Source of the DNA: Acidobacteriota bacterium
Lineage (GTDB): Bacteria; Acidobacteriota; Blastocatellia; Pyrinomonadales; Pyrinomonadaceae
Assembly (NCBI GenBank): GCA_013813755.1
Contig: JACCRD010000029.1
Location: forward strand, 1-16,985
Direction: 5' to 3'
DNA length: 16,985 nucleotides
Shown piece by piece: positions 6,807 through 14,517 of the stretch (position 1 is the stretch's first letter; each line of letters starts with the position of its first letter). The position numbers and the translations under genes were made by a program. The notes beneath the pieces are model-generated. The model was not told the DNA's origin and ran no database searches. It saw only the letters and a program-made list of their open reading frames with translations.

Positions 6807-8198
6807 ATGGGAAAAATTGTAAAATATTGTGCCGCTTGCGATGAAAGTTTTGCCGAAAAGTTTGGGTTCTGCCCGAATTGCGGTCAGGCGATGTCGGCAT
6901 TTGAGATGAATCCGATGGGCGGGCAGACAGCCGCCGGTGAAGAAGCAACGGCGAGCGCGTCCGACACCGTAAATTTCACTGCTCAAACCACTTCATCAAA
7001 TTCTTTTGATAAATCTCCAGTCGTTGAATCATCACTGAGTTCTACTGTTGTCCCTTTTTCCGCGCGGGAAACGCAAAACCTCGCTGCCGAGAATAAGACT
7101 GAGCGTTTTGCCGAAATCAGTGCGGAAAGCGCGACATCCGCGCCGGAAACCGAAAATGTTTTGACAAAAAAAGCGGTGGCGGCCAACGGCAACGGTAACG
7201 GTTATTACGCATCAAATCAAGATTCGCGAAAAACTTTTGGTGCGCCCGCAAATCTCAAAGATGACGGATTTCGCGTGACTGTAATGGAAGAAAAAAATGT
7301 CAAACAGCGCAATCTTTTGCTGCTTGGTTCGATGTTTTTTATGGTTATGCTGTGTCTCGGCGGTGTAGTTTATTCACTTTTTGCAAAAGATTTATTCATC
7401 GGCGCGATTGACGATGGTGGAATATTCGCTTTTGTTCCGGTCGTTGATGAACCGCCCATGGAAGTTGAAGAAAAGCCGAAGCCGAAAGATAACAAAGATG
7501 CCGGCGGCGGCGGCGGTGGCGGTCGCAAAGAAGAAACACCGACTTCGAAGGGAAGACTGGCAACGCAGACCGAAGAGCCTTTGATTGCGCCAACAAAGAC
7601 AATTCCGCAAAAAGATAATTTTGAGTTAAAACAAATCGCTTCGACGCAAGGGAATATCAAGCGAAAAGCGACCGACGAAGCTTACGGCGACCCGAATTCA
7701 AAATATAGTTTATCGTCCGATGGGACAGGTTCGGGCGGCGGACAGGGCTCCGGCACGGGAACCGGACAGGGAAGCGGACGCGGAACCGGTGAAGGTTCAG
7801 GAATCGGTTCGGGAAGCGGACGCGGAACCGGCAACGGAAACGGCGACGGAAGAGGTGACGGTAATCAAGGAAGAACTGCGGTAACTTCGCCTCCACCTCC
7901 ACCGCCGAAGAAGGTTGAACCGGTTGGCGTTACGGAAAGCGTCAAAATTATTTCCAAACCGAAGGCTTTATACAGTGATCCGGCACGGCAAAATCAGGTG
8001 CAGGGAACTGTTAGATTACGCGTAACATTTTCCGCCAACGGACAAATTGCGGGCATTTCAGCCGTCAGCGGTTTGCCTTACGGTTTAACTGAACAGGCGA
8101 TTGCCGCTGCGCGCGCGATTAAATTCGAACCTGCTAAAAAGAACGGCGTGCCTATTTCGGTAACCAAACAAGTTGAATATAATTTCACGATGTATTGA
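6807..8198 (+). CDS. Zinc ribbon - transmembrane - TonB C-terminal domain protein
   Basis: This 463-residue protein has an unusual order of parts. A cytoplasmic zinc ribbon has Cys8-x2-Cys11 and Cys22-x2-Cys25 (KYCAACDES...FCPNCG). A polar, low-complexity stretch follows (30-165), then one membrane helix (about 169-193). A periplasmic Pro/Lys/Glu and Gly7 linker (about 205-245) and a Gly/Ser/Thr-rich spacer (about 307-356) come next, then PPPPPPKK and a TonB C-terminal domain (about 373-463; KPKALYSDPARQNQVQGTVRLRVTF..., ending VEYNFTMY). TonB proteins transmit the proton-motive force to outer-membrane receptors; here the N-terminal side could sense or bind a cytoplasmic partner. No ExbB/ExbD or receptor gene is near. 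ATG at 6807 is preceded by AGAGG about 10 bp upstream, one of the few Shine-Dalgarno-like sites in the window. An intrinsic terminator follows, so it is probably monocistronic. Confidence 0.88.
   Translation: MGKIVKYCAACDESFAEKFGFCPNCGQAMSAFEMNPMGGQTAAGEEATASASDTVNFTAQTTSSNSFDKSPVVESSLSSTVVPFSARETQNLAAENKTERFAEISAESATSAPETENVLTKKAVAANGNGNGYYASNQDSRKTFGAPANLKDDGFRVTVMEEKNVKQRNLLLLGSMFFMVMLCLGGVVYSLFAKDLFIGAIDDGGIFAFVPVVDEPPMEVEEKPKPKDNKDAGGGGGGGRKEETPTSKGRLATQTEEPLIAPTKTIPQKDNFELKQIASTQGNIKRKATDEAYGDPNSKYSLSSDGTGSGGGQGSGTGTGQGSGRGTGEGSGIGSGSGRGTGNGNGDGRGDGNQGRTAVTSPPPPPPKKVEPVGVTESVKIISKPKALYSDPARQNQVQGTVRLRVTFSANGQIAGISAVSGLPYGLTEQAIAAARAIKFEPAKKNGVPISVTKQVEYNFTMY
7769..7831 (+). repeat. 42-bp period tandem repeat in the Gly-rich spacer
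   Basis: An identical 21-nt stretch (gggaagcggacgcggaaccg plus g) occurs at 7769-7789 and 7811-7831, encoding repeated GSGRGTG-type peptides. It lies within the Gly/Ser/Thr-rich spacer of the zinc ribbon-TonB protein, so spacer length may vary between strains by slippage or unequal recombination. Confidence 0.7.
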
Positions 8199-8221
8199 AA
8201 TTTGCTTTAATATTGTAAAAG

Positions 8222-8256
8222 TCGTGGGTCAAATTGTTGGCTCACGATTTTTTTTT
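8222..8256 (+). terminator. Intrinsic terminator of the zinc ribbon-TonB gene
   Basis: TCGTGGGTCAA (8222-8232) pairs with TTGGCTCACGA (8237-8247) as an 11-bp stem with two G-U pairs and an ATTG loop. Nine T follow at once (8248-8256). It begins 23 bp after the stop codon. On the other strand the same hairpin is followed by TTTTA, so it may also weakly stop transcripts coming from the MscS gene. Confidence 0.85.
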
Positions 8257-8289
8257 ACAAATACAAATAATTAATCGTATGGATAGTCG

Positions 8290-8326
8290 GACAAAATTAC
8301 ATTCAAGTAAATCGTGAAATTTTGTC
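8290..8326. repeat. Inverted repeat between convergent genes
   Basis: GACAAAATT (8290-8298) and AATTTTGTC (8318-8326) are perfect inverted arms around a 19-nt centre, with two further pairs inside one mismatch. It lies in the 165-bp gap between the terminator and the 3' end of the MscS gene. No T-run follows on either strand, so its role (mRNA 3'-end hairpin or chance) is open. The rest of this gap shows nothing recognisable. Confidence 0.4.
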
Positions 8327-8421
8327 AAAACTATTGGCGATAGGCAGAGGGTTAAAACCAAACGAGTTAAATTATCCGCTACCACAGTTGGTTCTGAACG
8401 GTCATATAAATTTAACAATCG

Positions 8422-9900
8422 CTATAAACCGAAGAATTTTTTGATTGAATCAAACACGCCCGATTTATAAACTTCTTCTTTATCAGTATTGTTTTCAATT
8501 TGAATTGTTTCCAAAAACGCGCGGCGTTCCTCGATTAGTTGGCTGAAACTCTGCACCAGTTCCGGGTTATTTTCAAGAATCGGTTTGAGGCTTAAGTTGC
8601 TGATTTCGAGAACTTCGGTTTCATCTTCAACGACAACGGTTGCGGAACGCGGTTCGCCCGTAAAAAGTCCCATCTCGCCGAAAAAATCGCCTTCATGAAG
8701 TGCGCGGATGTTTTTTGCCTTTCCTTCTTCATTTATCTGAACGAAAACAGCGCCGCGGTGAATAACAAACATTGATTTCCCTTGCTGTCCTTGTCTGACG
8801 ATCGATTCGCCGGGCGCGTAAATTCTGATTAAACTCGATTCGGCGAGCTGTCTGGTTTCTTCGTCCGACAGCGGCGCGAAAATCGGCGTGTTGCTGAGGC
8901 GCTCAAAAATCTCGTTGGTCGTTTCGGCAAAAGAATTCTCCTGCGTTTTAGGTTCGATATGCAGAGTGCGCGTCGGATATGGAACCTGTAGATTCTCGCG
9001 TTGGAAGGCATACAAGACACGCTGACGAATCAGCGCGTCGGTGTCGTTAAATTTTGAATAATCTTCGATCCAGTATTTTATTTCCCAATCGATACCGTTG
9101 TCGCCCAAATTTCTGACACGGACAATTGGGCGCATTTTCGGGGAAACGTTTTCCACCTGGCGGACAACTTCGCGGATGACCTGACTGGTTTTGGCGGGTG
9201 AATTGGCATACAGCGTGTTAAAGAAAACGAGCCGGGCGTTTAAGTTGTCGCGCGGTGCAACCTCAATCGCTTCCTTTCCCAAAACGCTGTTGCTGATAAT
9301 TAAAAGCTTATTTTGAAAAGTGCGGATTTTCATTCCGCGCCAGGAAATGCTTTCAATTACGCCCGAACCTTTACCTTCAATCGAGACGACATCGCCGATT
9401 TGAAACGGCTGATCCGCCTGCATCGCGAGACCGGCAAACAAATTCCCAAGTGTATCCTGCAAGGCTAAACCGATGACGACGCCGATAATCGCCGAGCCGG
9501 TAAAAATCGGCGCGAGCTTTTCATACGCGGTCTCATACTGCGTTTGCAGAATAATAAAAAAAGCGACCAGACAGATGATAACTGTAAAAATATTTCTGAC
9601 CAGCGCCGATATTTCGTAAGAGCTGGTTTTCCGCAAAAGAGTTTCAAACAGCAAAACATTAATCAGACGGACAAAAGAGACCACCAGAATAAACCACAAA
9701 ATTATTTTTATGATTTGAAAAAAATTATCGAGCAGATTAACGGCGACTTCTGCCTGATCCTGATCAACCGATGTCAAAAACACTGTCAAATATCGTCTAA
9801 TTGGTGGTTCAACAAACGGCAGCAGAATCAAAGCCGCGACAATCACGCCTGCTGCTGATATAAAAACAAAAAATTGTTTTCTTAAATCAGATTTGGTCAT
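8422..9900 (-). CDS. MscS-family channel fused to a cyclic-nucleotide-binding domain
   Basis: This 492-residue inner-membrane protein has N-terminal membrane helices (about 9-30, 58-86 and 97-120). The MscS pore helix region is at about 133-160 (GSAIIGVVIGLALQDTLGNLFAGLAM), followed by the MscS beta domain (QPFQIGDVVSIEG..GVIESISWRGMKIRTF, 164-195) and alpha/beta domain to about 318. A cyclic-nucleotide-binding domain follows (about 337-455), with the phosphate-binding cassette FGEMGLFTGEPRSATVV (407-423), including the conserved Glu and the Arg of RSA. MscS releases solutes on hypo-osmotic stress; family members with this C-terminal domain (bCNG group) have been described as ligand-gated with weak mechanosensitivity. 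cAMP or cGMP gating here is inference. A short amphipathic tail closes the protein. The gene follows the Nramp-type transporter after 60 bp on the same strand. ATG at 9900 lacks a Shine-Dalgarno. Confidence 0.93.
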   Translation of the reverse strand: MTKSDLRKQFFVFISAAGVIVAALILLPFVEPPIRRYLTVFLTSVDQDQAEVAVNLLDNFFQIIKIILWFILVVSFVRLINVLLFETLLRKTSSYEISALVRNIFTVIICLVAFFIILQTQYETAYEKLAPIFTGSAIIGVVIGLALQDTLGNLFAGLAMQADQPFQIGDVVSIEGKGSGVIESISWRGMKIRTFQNKLLIISNSVLGKEAIEVAPRDNLNARLVFFNTLYANSPAKTSQVIREVVRQVENVSPKMRPIVRVRNLGDNGIDWEIKYWIEDYSKFNDTDALIRQRVLYAFQRENLQVPYPTRTLHIEPKTQENSFAETTNEIFERLSNTPIFAPLSDEETRQLAESSLIRIYAPGESIVRQGQQGKSMFVIHRGAVFVQINEEGKAKNIRALHEGDFFGEMGLFTGEPRSATVVVEDETEVLEISNLSLKPILENNPELVQSFSQLIEERRAFLETIQIENNTDKEEVYKSGVFDSIKKFFGL

Positions 9901-9960
9901 AAGTCATAATAAGAATCGATTATTCTGCCTTCCAAAAATAATTAAACAGTGGAAATTATG

Positions 9961-11262
9961 TCAATTAAAGATGGTTGTTACAAGCAGAAGAGTTGATAAG
10001 ATCGAGAGAATAATTGTTATCAGCCAGGCGAAACATTTGAACAAAAAACTATTTTTGTATTCGCCCATAATGTCCGCGTTACTGGAAAGCGTGACGATGG
10101 CAATGAGTAAAAAAGGAAGCAGAAGTCCGTTGATGCTCTGGGTGAAGATGAGCAATTTGATTTGCGGAATGCCGGGAATCATCGCGACAATCGCGCCGAT
10201 CAAGATGAGCGAGGTAAAAATGCCGAGAAAAATTGGCGCGTCCCGAAAAGAATGCGAAAGTCCTTTTTCAACGCCGAGCGCTTCGCTCAGCGAATAGGCA
10301 GTCGCCAGCGGCAGAACGCCCATCGCCAGCATTGCCGCGCCGAAAAGACCGATGGCGAAAAGATATTCCGCGTAAACTCCGGCAAGCGGGACGAGCGCTT
10401 TGGCGGCGGTCGCGGCGGAATCGAGTTCGGTAATGCCCTGCTGATGCAACGTCGTCGCGGTCGAGATAACGATAAAGGCGGCGATAGTCAGCGCAAAAAT
10501 AGTTCCGACCACGACATCTGCCCGCGCTAGCGGATAATCTTCTTTGGTCAGACCTTTTTCAACCACCGAAGACTGCACATAAACCTGCATAAAGGGCGTG
10601 ATCGTTGTACCGATCAGAGCCATTACCGTGTAGATATAAGCTGAATCGAAACTAAAACTTGGTGTAACCATCTCTGAACCGATTTCAATCCAGTCCGGCT
10701 TCGACATAAAAGCCGAAATAATATAGCCGAAAAAGACGAGTGACATTGCCAGAAATACTCGCTCGATACGTTTTTGAGAGCCTTTGACGACCAGCCACCA
10801 AATCGCCGCTGAGGTCAGAGGAATTGTGATATAGCGCGAAATGCCAAAAAGTTCGGATGCCTGAGCGATGCCGACAAATTCTGAAATAATAACGCCCGTG
10901 TTGGCGATAAAAAGAGCAAGCATTACGAGTGCCGTCCAGCGCACGCCGAACTGTTCGCGGATTAAATCAGCCAAACCCTGTCCGGTGACGACTCCCATCC
11001 GGACACACATTTCCTGAATCATAATCAGGGTAATTGTCATTGGTATAAAAGCCCAGAGAAGCGTATAGCCGTAACCCGCGCCGATACTTGAATAGGTAGC
11101 GATTCCGCTCGCATCATTGCCAGCGTTGGCGGCGATAATTCCGGGTCCTAAAACGGCGAGGTAGGCATAAAATTTATAAGAAGACAGAGCGCGGCGCGCG
11201 CGCGCGGGAGAACGTCGCAGGGTCTCAACAAATTTTTTGATGGAAAGCCCGTTTAAATTCAT
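9961..11262 (-). CDS. Nramp (SLC11)-fold divalent metal transporter with altered metal-site motifs
   Basis: This 433-residue polytopic inner-membrane protein has about 11 hydrophobic segments and the Nramp opening LGPGIIAANAGND. The TM1 metal-binding motif DPGN is replaced by DASG (Asp50 kept, Asn changed to Gly53). The TM6 motif MPH is replaced by TPF (Thr222-Pro-Phe224), so the Met that favours transition metals and the adjacent His are lost. These changes resemble the Nramp-related Mg2+ transporter (NRMT) branch as I recall it. I therefore expect Mg2+ and/or Mn2+ transport rather than MntH-type Mn/Fe uptake, and proton coupling may be absent. The N-terminus is Arg-rich (SPARARRALSSYK). It is divergent from aconitase and precedes the MscS-type channel gene by 60 bp, a likely two-gene operon. 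ATG at 11262 has a distant GAAGG as its only Shine-Dalgarno candidate. Confidence 0.9.
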   Translation of the reverse strand: MNLNGLSIKKFVETLRRSPARARRALSSYKFYAYLAVLGPGIIAANAGNDASGIATYSSIGAGYGYTLLWAFIPMTITLIMIQEMCVRMGVVTGQGLADLIREQFGVRWTALVMLALFIANTGVIISEFVGIAQASELFGISRYITIPLTSAAIWWLVVKGSQKRIERVFLAMSLVFFGYIISAFMSKPDWIEIGSEMVTPSFSFDSAYIYTVMALIGTTITPFMQVYVQSSVVEKGLTKEDYPLARADVVVGTIFALTIAAFIVISTATTLHQQGITELDSAATAAKALVPLAGVYAEYLFAIGLFGAAMLAMGVLPLATAYSLSEALGVEKGLSHSFRDAPIFLGIFTSLILIGAIVAMIPGIPQIKLLIFTQSINGLLLPFLLIAIVTLSSNADIMGEYKNSFLFKCFAWLITIILSILSTLLLVTTIFN

Positions 11263-11335
11263 TAAAACTAGAGTCGCCTTCGTTCATAAATCAGTGATCG
11301 TTTAGCAGTTTCGGCTGACGAATAATTTTTGGCTT

Positions 11336-11362
11336 TTGACCGAATCGAAAATTGAATATAAC
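11336..11362 (+). promoter_or_regulatory. Putative aconitase promoter
   Basis: TTGACC (11336-11341) and TATAAC (11357-11362) are 15 bp apart, slightly shorter than optimal. They lie in the 209-bp gap between the divergent Nramp and aconitase genes. A second candidate, TTATAC with TATTAT 17 bp on, lies closer to the gene. No riboswitch or clear metal-regulator box was recognised here. Confidence 0.35.
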
Positions 11363-11471
11363 GCGATTATACAAAACTTAAAAGTGAGCTATTATGAATT
11401 TTGAACTTTTCGAAAAAAAGCCATAAACTTAAAGTCAAAATAGTTTCTAATTGAAAATCCAAAAACATAAT

Positions 11472-14354
11472 ATGTCACACAATCTTTTTAACACCCGGCA
11501 AACATTTAAAACAGGCAGCAGCGCGGACGGTACATTCTACTCGCTTCCGCAGCTGGAACGCGAAGGCGTCGCAAAAGTTTCGTCGCTTCCGATTTCAATT
11601 CGCATTGTGCTTGAATCGGTTTTGCGCAACTTTGATGAAAAAAAGGTCAGAGAAAAAGACGTTCGAAACATTGCCAATTGGGGCGCGAATGATGAACGCG
11701 TCGAAGAAGTTCCGTTTGTTGTGGCACGCGTTATTTTGCAGGATTTTACGGGCGTTCCGCTGCTCGTCGATCTCGCCGCGATGCGCTCCGCCGTCGAGCG
11801 GATGGGCAGAGATGTGAATTTGATCGAACCGCTCGTGCCGGTCGATTTGGTAATTGATCATTCGGTGCAGGTTGATTATTCAGGCTCGGAAGAAGCGTAT
11901 CAGAGAAATATGGAAATTGAGTTTCGCCGCAACGAGCAGCGTTATCGTTTCCTCAAATGGGGAACGCAGGCGTTTGACGGTTTTCGCGTCGTGCCGCCGG
12001 GAATCGGAATTGTTCATCAGGTCAATCTCGAATATCTTGCAAAAGGCGTGTTTGAACGCGACGGCGTGTATTTTCCCGACACGCTCGTCGGCACGGATTC
12101 GCACACAACGATGATTAACGGTCTCGGAATTGTCGGTTGGGGCGTCGGCGGAATCGAAGCCGAAGCCGGAATGCTCGGGCAGCCCGTCTATATTCTGACG
12201 CCGGATGTCGTCGGCGTTCACTTAACCGGCAAATTGCCGCAGGGCGCGACTGCGACGGATTTGGTTTTACGGATTACGGAGATGCTCCGCAAGGCGCAGG
12301 TAGTCGGCAAATTTGTCGAGTTTTTCGGCGCGGGCGCGGCTTCTCTGCACGCGACGGATCGGGCGACGATTGCGAATATGGCTCCCGAATACGGCGCGAC
12401 GATGGGATTTTTTGGCGTGGACGAAAAAACTCTCGAATATTTCGCGGCGACGGGCAGAAACAACGAAGACATCGAAACAATTCGCAATTATTACACCGCG
12501 CAGGAAATGTTCGGCATTCCGAAAGAAGGCGAAGTTAATTACTCAACTGTTCTTGAACTCAGTTTGGCGACGATAACGCCGGCAGTTGCCGGTCCGAAAC
12601 GCCCGCAGGATCGCATTGAGCTTTCCAATCTCGACGATCGATTTGTCGAACTTTTTAATCAGACGACAGCCAGCGGCGGGTACGGCAAAACATCGGACGA
12701 ACTTGAAAAGCGTTATATGGTCACGATGGGCGCGCCGATGGCGGCGACCTCGACGGCGGAAGGCGGCGGCGAACAAAGCTCGAAGTCGGTTCCGCTTCCG
12801 ATTGAAGGCGAAGGCAATGTCAGCGAAAAAAATACGAATGTTTTAACTGAAGTCGAGATGATGAATAATCGCCCGACACCCGACCGGGTTGATTTTGCGG
12901 TCGGAGATTTTCCGGTGGCAACAATTTCCGTCGGACATGGCGACGTAATGATTGCCGCGATTACTTCCTGCACGAACACTTCAAATCCGAGCGTCATGCT
13001 TGCCGCCGGAATTTTGGCGAAAAAAGCGGTGGAAAAAGGTTTGACCGTTCCGAGCTATGTCAAAACAAGTCTCGCGCCTGGTTCAAGGGCGGTAACTGAA
13101 TATCTGGAAAAAACAGGACTCCAGCCTTATTTGAATCAACTGGGTTTTAATTTGGTCGGCTACGGCTGCACAACGTGTATCGGAAATTCCGGTCCGCTCG
13201 ATGCGGGCATTGAACAGGGAATCGTCGAACACGATTTGATCGCGGCTTCGGTTCTTTCGGGAAATCGTAATTTTGAAGCGCGCGTTCATCAAAATATCAA
13301 AGCGAATTTTCTGATGTCGCCGCCGCTCGTCGTCGCTTACGCGCTTGCCGGAACGGTGATTAAAGACGTTTATCTGCATCCGCTCGGACAGGACAAAGAC
13401 GGAAAAGATGTTTTTCTCAAAGACATCTGGGCATCGCTCGATGAAGTAAAGGAAGTTTTGCAGTCAGCTTTCGAGCCGGAAATGTATCGGAAAATTTATG
13501 AAGAATTCGCCGATCAAAATCCGCTCTGGAACGAGATTCCTTCGAGCGAAGGCGACGTTTATGAATGGGAAGAAAGTTCGACTTATATTCAGGAGCCGCC
13601 TTATTTTACGGACTTTTCGATGGATCCGGGCAAGTTTTCCGACATCAACGGCGCTCGCGCTTTGGCAATCTTCGGCGATTCAGTAACCACCGACCACATC
13701 TCGCCTGCCGGCGCGATCAAACCCGTTTCGCCCGCCGGACTTTACTTGCAGGAAAACGGCGTTGAACCGATGAACTTTAACTCCTACGGTTCGAGGCGCG
13801 GTAATGATCGCGTGATGGTGCGCGGAACGTTTGCCAATGTCCGCATCAAAAATCTGATGGTCGCGCCGGTCGAAGGCGGTTTTACAAAATACGTGCCGTC
13901 TGGTGAAAATATGTCGATTTATGACGCAGCGATGCGTTACAAAGACGAAGAAACGCCGCTGATGATTTTCGCCGGAGCGGAATATGGCACCGGTTCATCG
14001 CGCGACTGGGCGGCGAAAGGTACTCTTTTGATGGGCGTTAAAGCCGTCGTCACCGAATCGTTCGAGCGCATTCATCGTTCAAATCTAGTCGGAATGGGCG
14101 TGCTGCCGCTACAGTTCGCGGACGGCGAATCGGCGCGAACTCTCAATCTTGACGGAACGGAAACTTTTGACTTACATGGTCTCGAAGGCGTGCAGATCAG
14201 ACCGCGCCAGAATGTCACTTTACAAATAAACCGCGCGGATGGCACAAGTCAGGAAGCAAATCTTATTCTGCGCATCGACACTCCAATTGAAGTTGAGTAT
14301 TACCGTCACGGCGGAATTTTGCCATATGTTCTGCGCCAATTGTTGAATGGATAG
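11472..14354 (+). CDS. acnA: Aconitate hydratase, AcnA/IRP1 type, with an enlarged internal linker
   Basis: This 960-residue cytoplasmic enzyme interconverts citrate and isocitrate in the TCA cycle. The [4Fe-4S] ligands are Cys500 (ITSCTNTSNP), Cys566 and Cys569 (YGCTTCIGNSGP); their spacing, 66 and 3, equals that of human IRP1 (437, 503, 506). Substrate and swivel-domain motifs include LVGTDSHTTMINGLG, NSYGSRRGNDRVMVRGTFAN and GAEYGTGSSRDWAAKG. The cluster is shifted by about 63 residues because a low-complexity segment (roughly 405-470, Ala/Gly/Ser/Glu-rich, containing SVPLPIEGEGN) enlarges the linker before Cys500; AcnA proteins are usually near 890-910 residues. I chose ATG at 11472 (MSHNLFNTRQTF matches the family start) over an in-frame TTG at 11451. 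No Shine-Dalgarno is visible. The stop codon lies inside a 43-bp palindrome. Confidence 0.97.
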   Translation: MSHNLFNTRQTFKTGSSADGTFYSLPQLEREGVAKVSSLPISIRIVLESVLRNFDEKKVREKDVRNIANWGANDERVEEVPFVVARVILQDFTGVPLLVDLAAMRSAVERMGRDVNLIEPLVPVDLVIDHSVQVDYSGSEEAYQRNMEIEFRRNEQRYRFLKWGTQAFDGFRVVPPGIGIVHQVNLEYLAKGVFERDGVYFPDTLVGTDSHTTMINGLGIVGWGVGGIEAEAGMLGQPVYILTPDVVGVHLTGKLPQGATATDLVLRITEMLRKAQVVGKFVEFFGAGAASLHATDRATIANMAPEYGATMGFFGVDEKTLEYFAATGRNNEDIETIRNYYTAQEMFGIPKEGEVNYSTVLELSLATITPAVAGPKRPQDRIELSNLDDRFVELFNQTTASGGYGKTSDELEKRYMVTMGAPMAATSTAEGGGEQSSKSVPLPIEGEGNVSEKNTNVLTEVEMMNNRPTPDRVDFAVGDFPVATISVGHGDVMIAAITSCTNTSNPSVMLAAGILAKKAVEKGLTVPSYVKTSLAPGSRAVTEYLEKTGLQPYLNQLGFNLVGYGCTTCIGNSGPLDAGIEQGIVEHDLIAASVLSGNRNFEARVHQNIKANFLMSPPLVVAYALAGTVIKDVYLHPLGQDKDGKDVFLKDIWASLDEVKEVLQSAFEPEMYRKIYEEFADQNPLWNEIPSSEGDVYEWEESSTYIQEPPYFTDFSMDPGKFSDINGARALAIFGDSVTTDHISPAGAIKPVSPAGLYLQENGVEPMNFNSYGSRRGNDRVMVRGTFANVRIKNLMVAPVEGGFTKYVPSGENMSIYDAAMRYKDEETPLMIFAGAEYGTGSSRDWAAKGTLLMGVKAVVTESFERIHRSNLVGMGVLPLQFADGESARTLNLDGTETFDLHGLEGVQIRPRQNVTLQINRADGTSQEANLILRIDTPIEVEYYRHGGILPYVLRQLLNG

Positions 14355-14387
14355 ATTCAAGATTTTAAATCTTGAATCTATCCATTC
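14345..14387. repeat. 43-bp perfect palindrome over the aconitase stop codon
   Basis: Two 21-nt arms (14345-14365 and 14367-14387) are exact inverted copies around a single central T. The left arm begins GAATGGATAG and the right arm ends CTATCCATTC. It supplies the last codons of acnA (AAT GGA TAG) and 33 bp downstream. In RNA it would fold into a 20-bp stem with a 3-nt loop. Only TTTT appears shortly after it, so it is not a textbook intrinsic terminator but probably ends or protects the acnA message. The following 130 bp up to 14517 contain no supported gene. Confidence 0.9.
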
Positions 14388-14517
14388 TGAATTTTATGGA
14401 ACGAAATAAATTGGCACAATCAACATTTACTAAAACTTTCTCAAGAAATTCGTAACGAACTCAACCGTGCGCTATCACACACCGTTCTGACAACAGCGGA
14501 AAAGGGAAATATCTTTT

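Noticed and set aside
7769..7831. Repeat cluster considered as a CRISPR-like array
   Set aside because: It has only two cores, lies inside a coding region and encodes low-complexity Gly peptides.
7657..7902. Arg-rich open frame on the minus strand opposite the Gly-rich spacer
   Set aside because: It is a mirror of the biased GGN/GGA codons of the TonB-type gene, with no independent support.
8290..8326. Inverted repeat as a terminator for the MscS gene
   Set aside because: No T-run follows the hairpin on either strand; kept only as a repeat.
11451..11471. TTG at 11451 as the aconitase start
   Set aside because: The ATG at 11472 matches the conserved AcnA N-terminus, and the seven extra residues have no support.
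12137..12846. Several overlapping open frames on both strands inside aconitase
   Set aside because: They are shadows of a strongly supported, conserved coding frame.
14411..14425. TTGGCAC resembling the -24 element of a sigma-54 promoter
   Set aside because: The -12 TTGC element is missing at the required distance (ACATT found instead).
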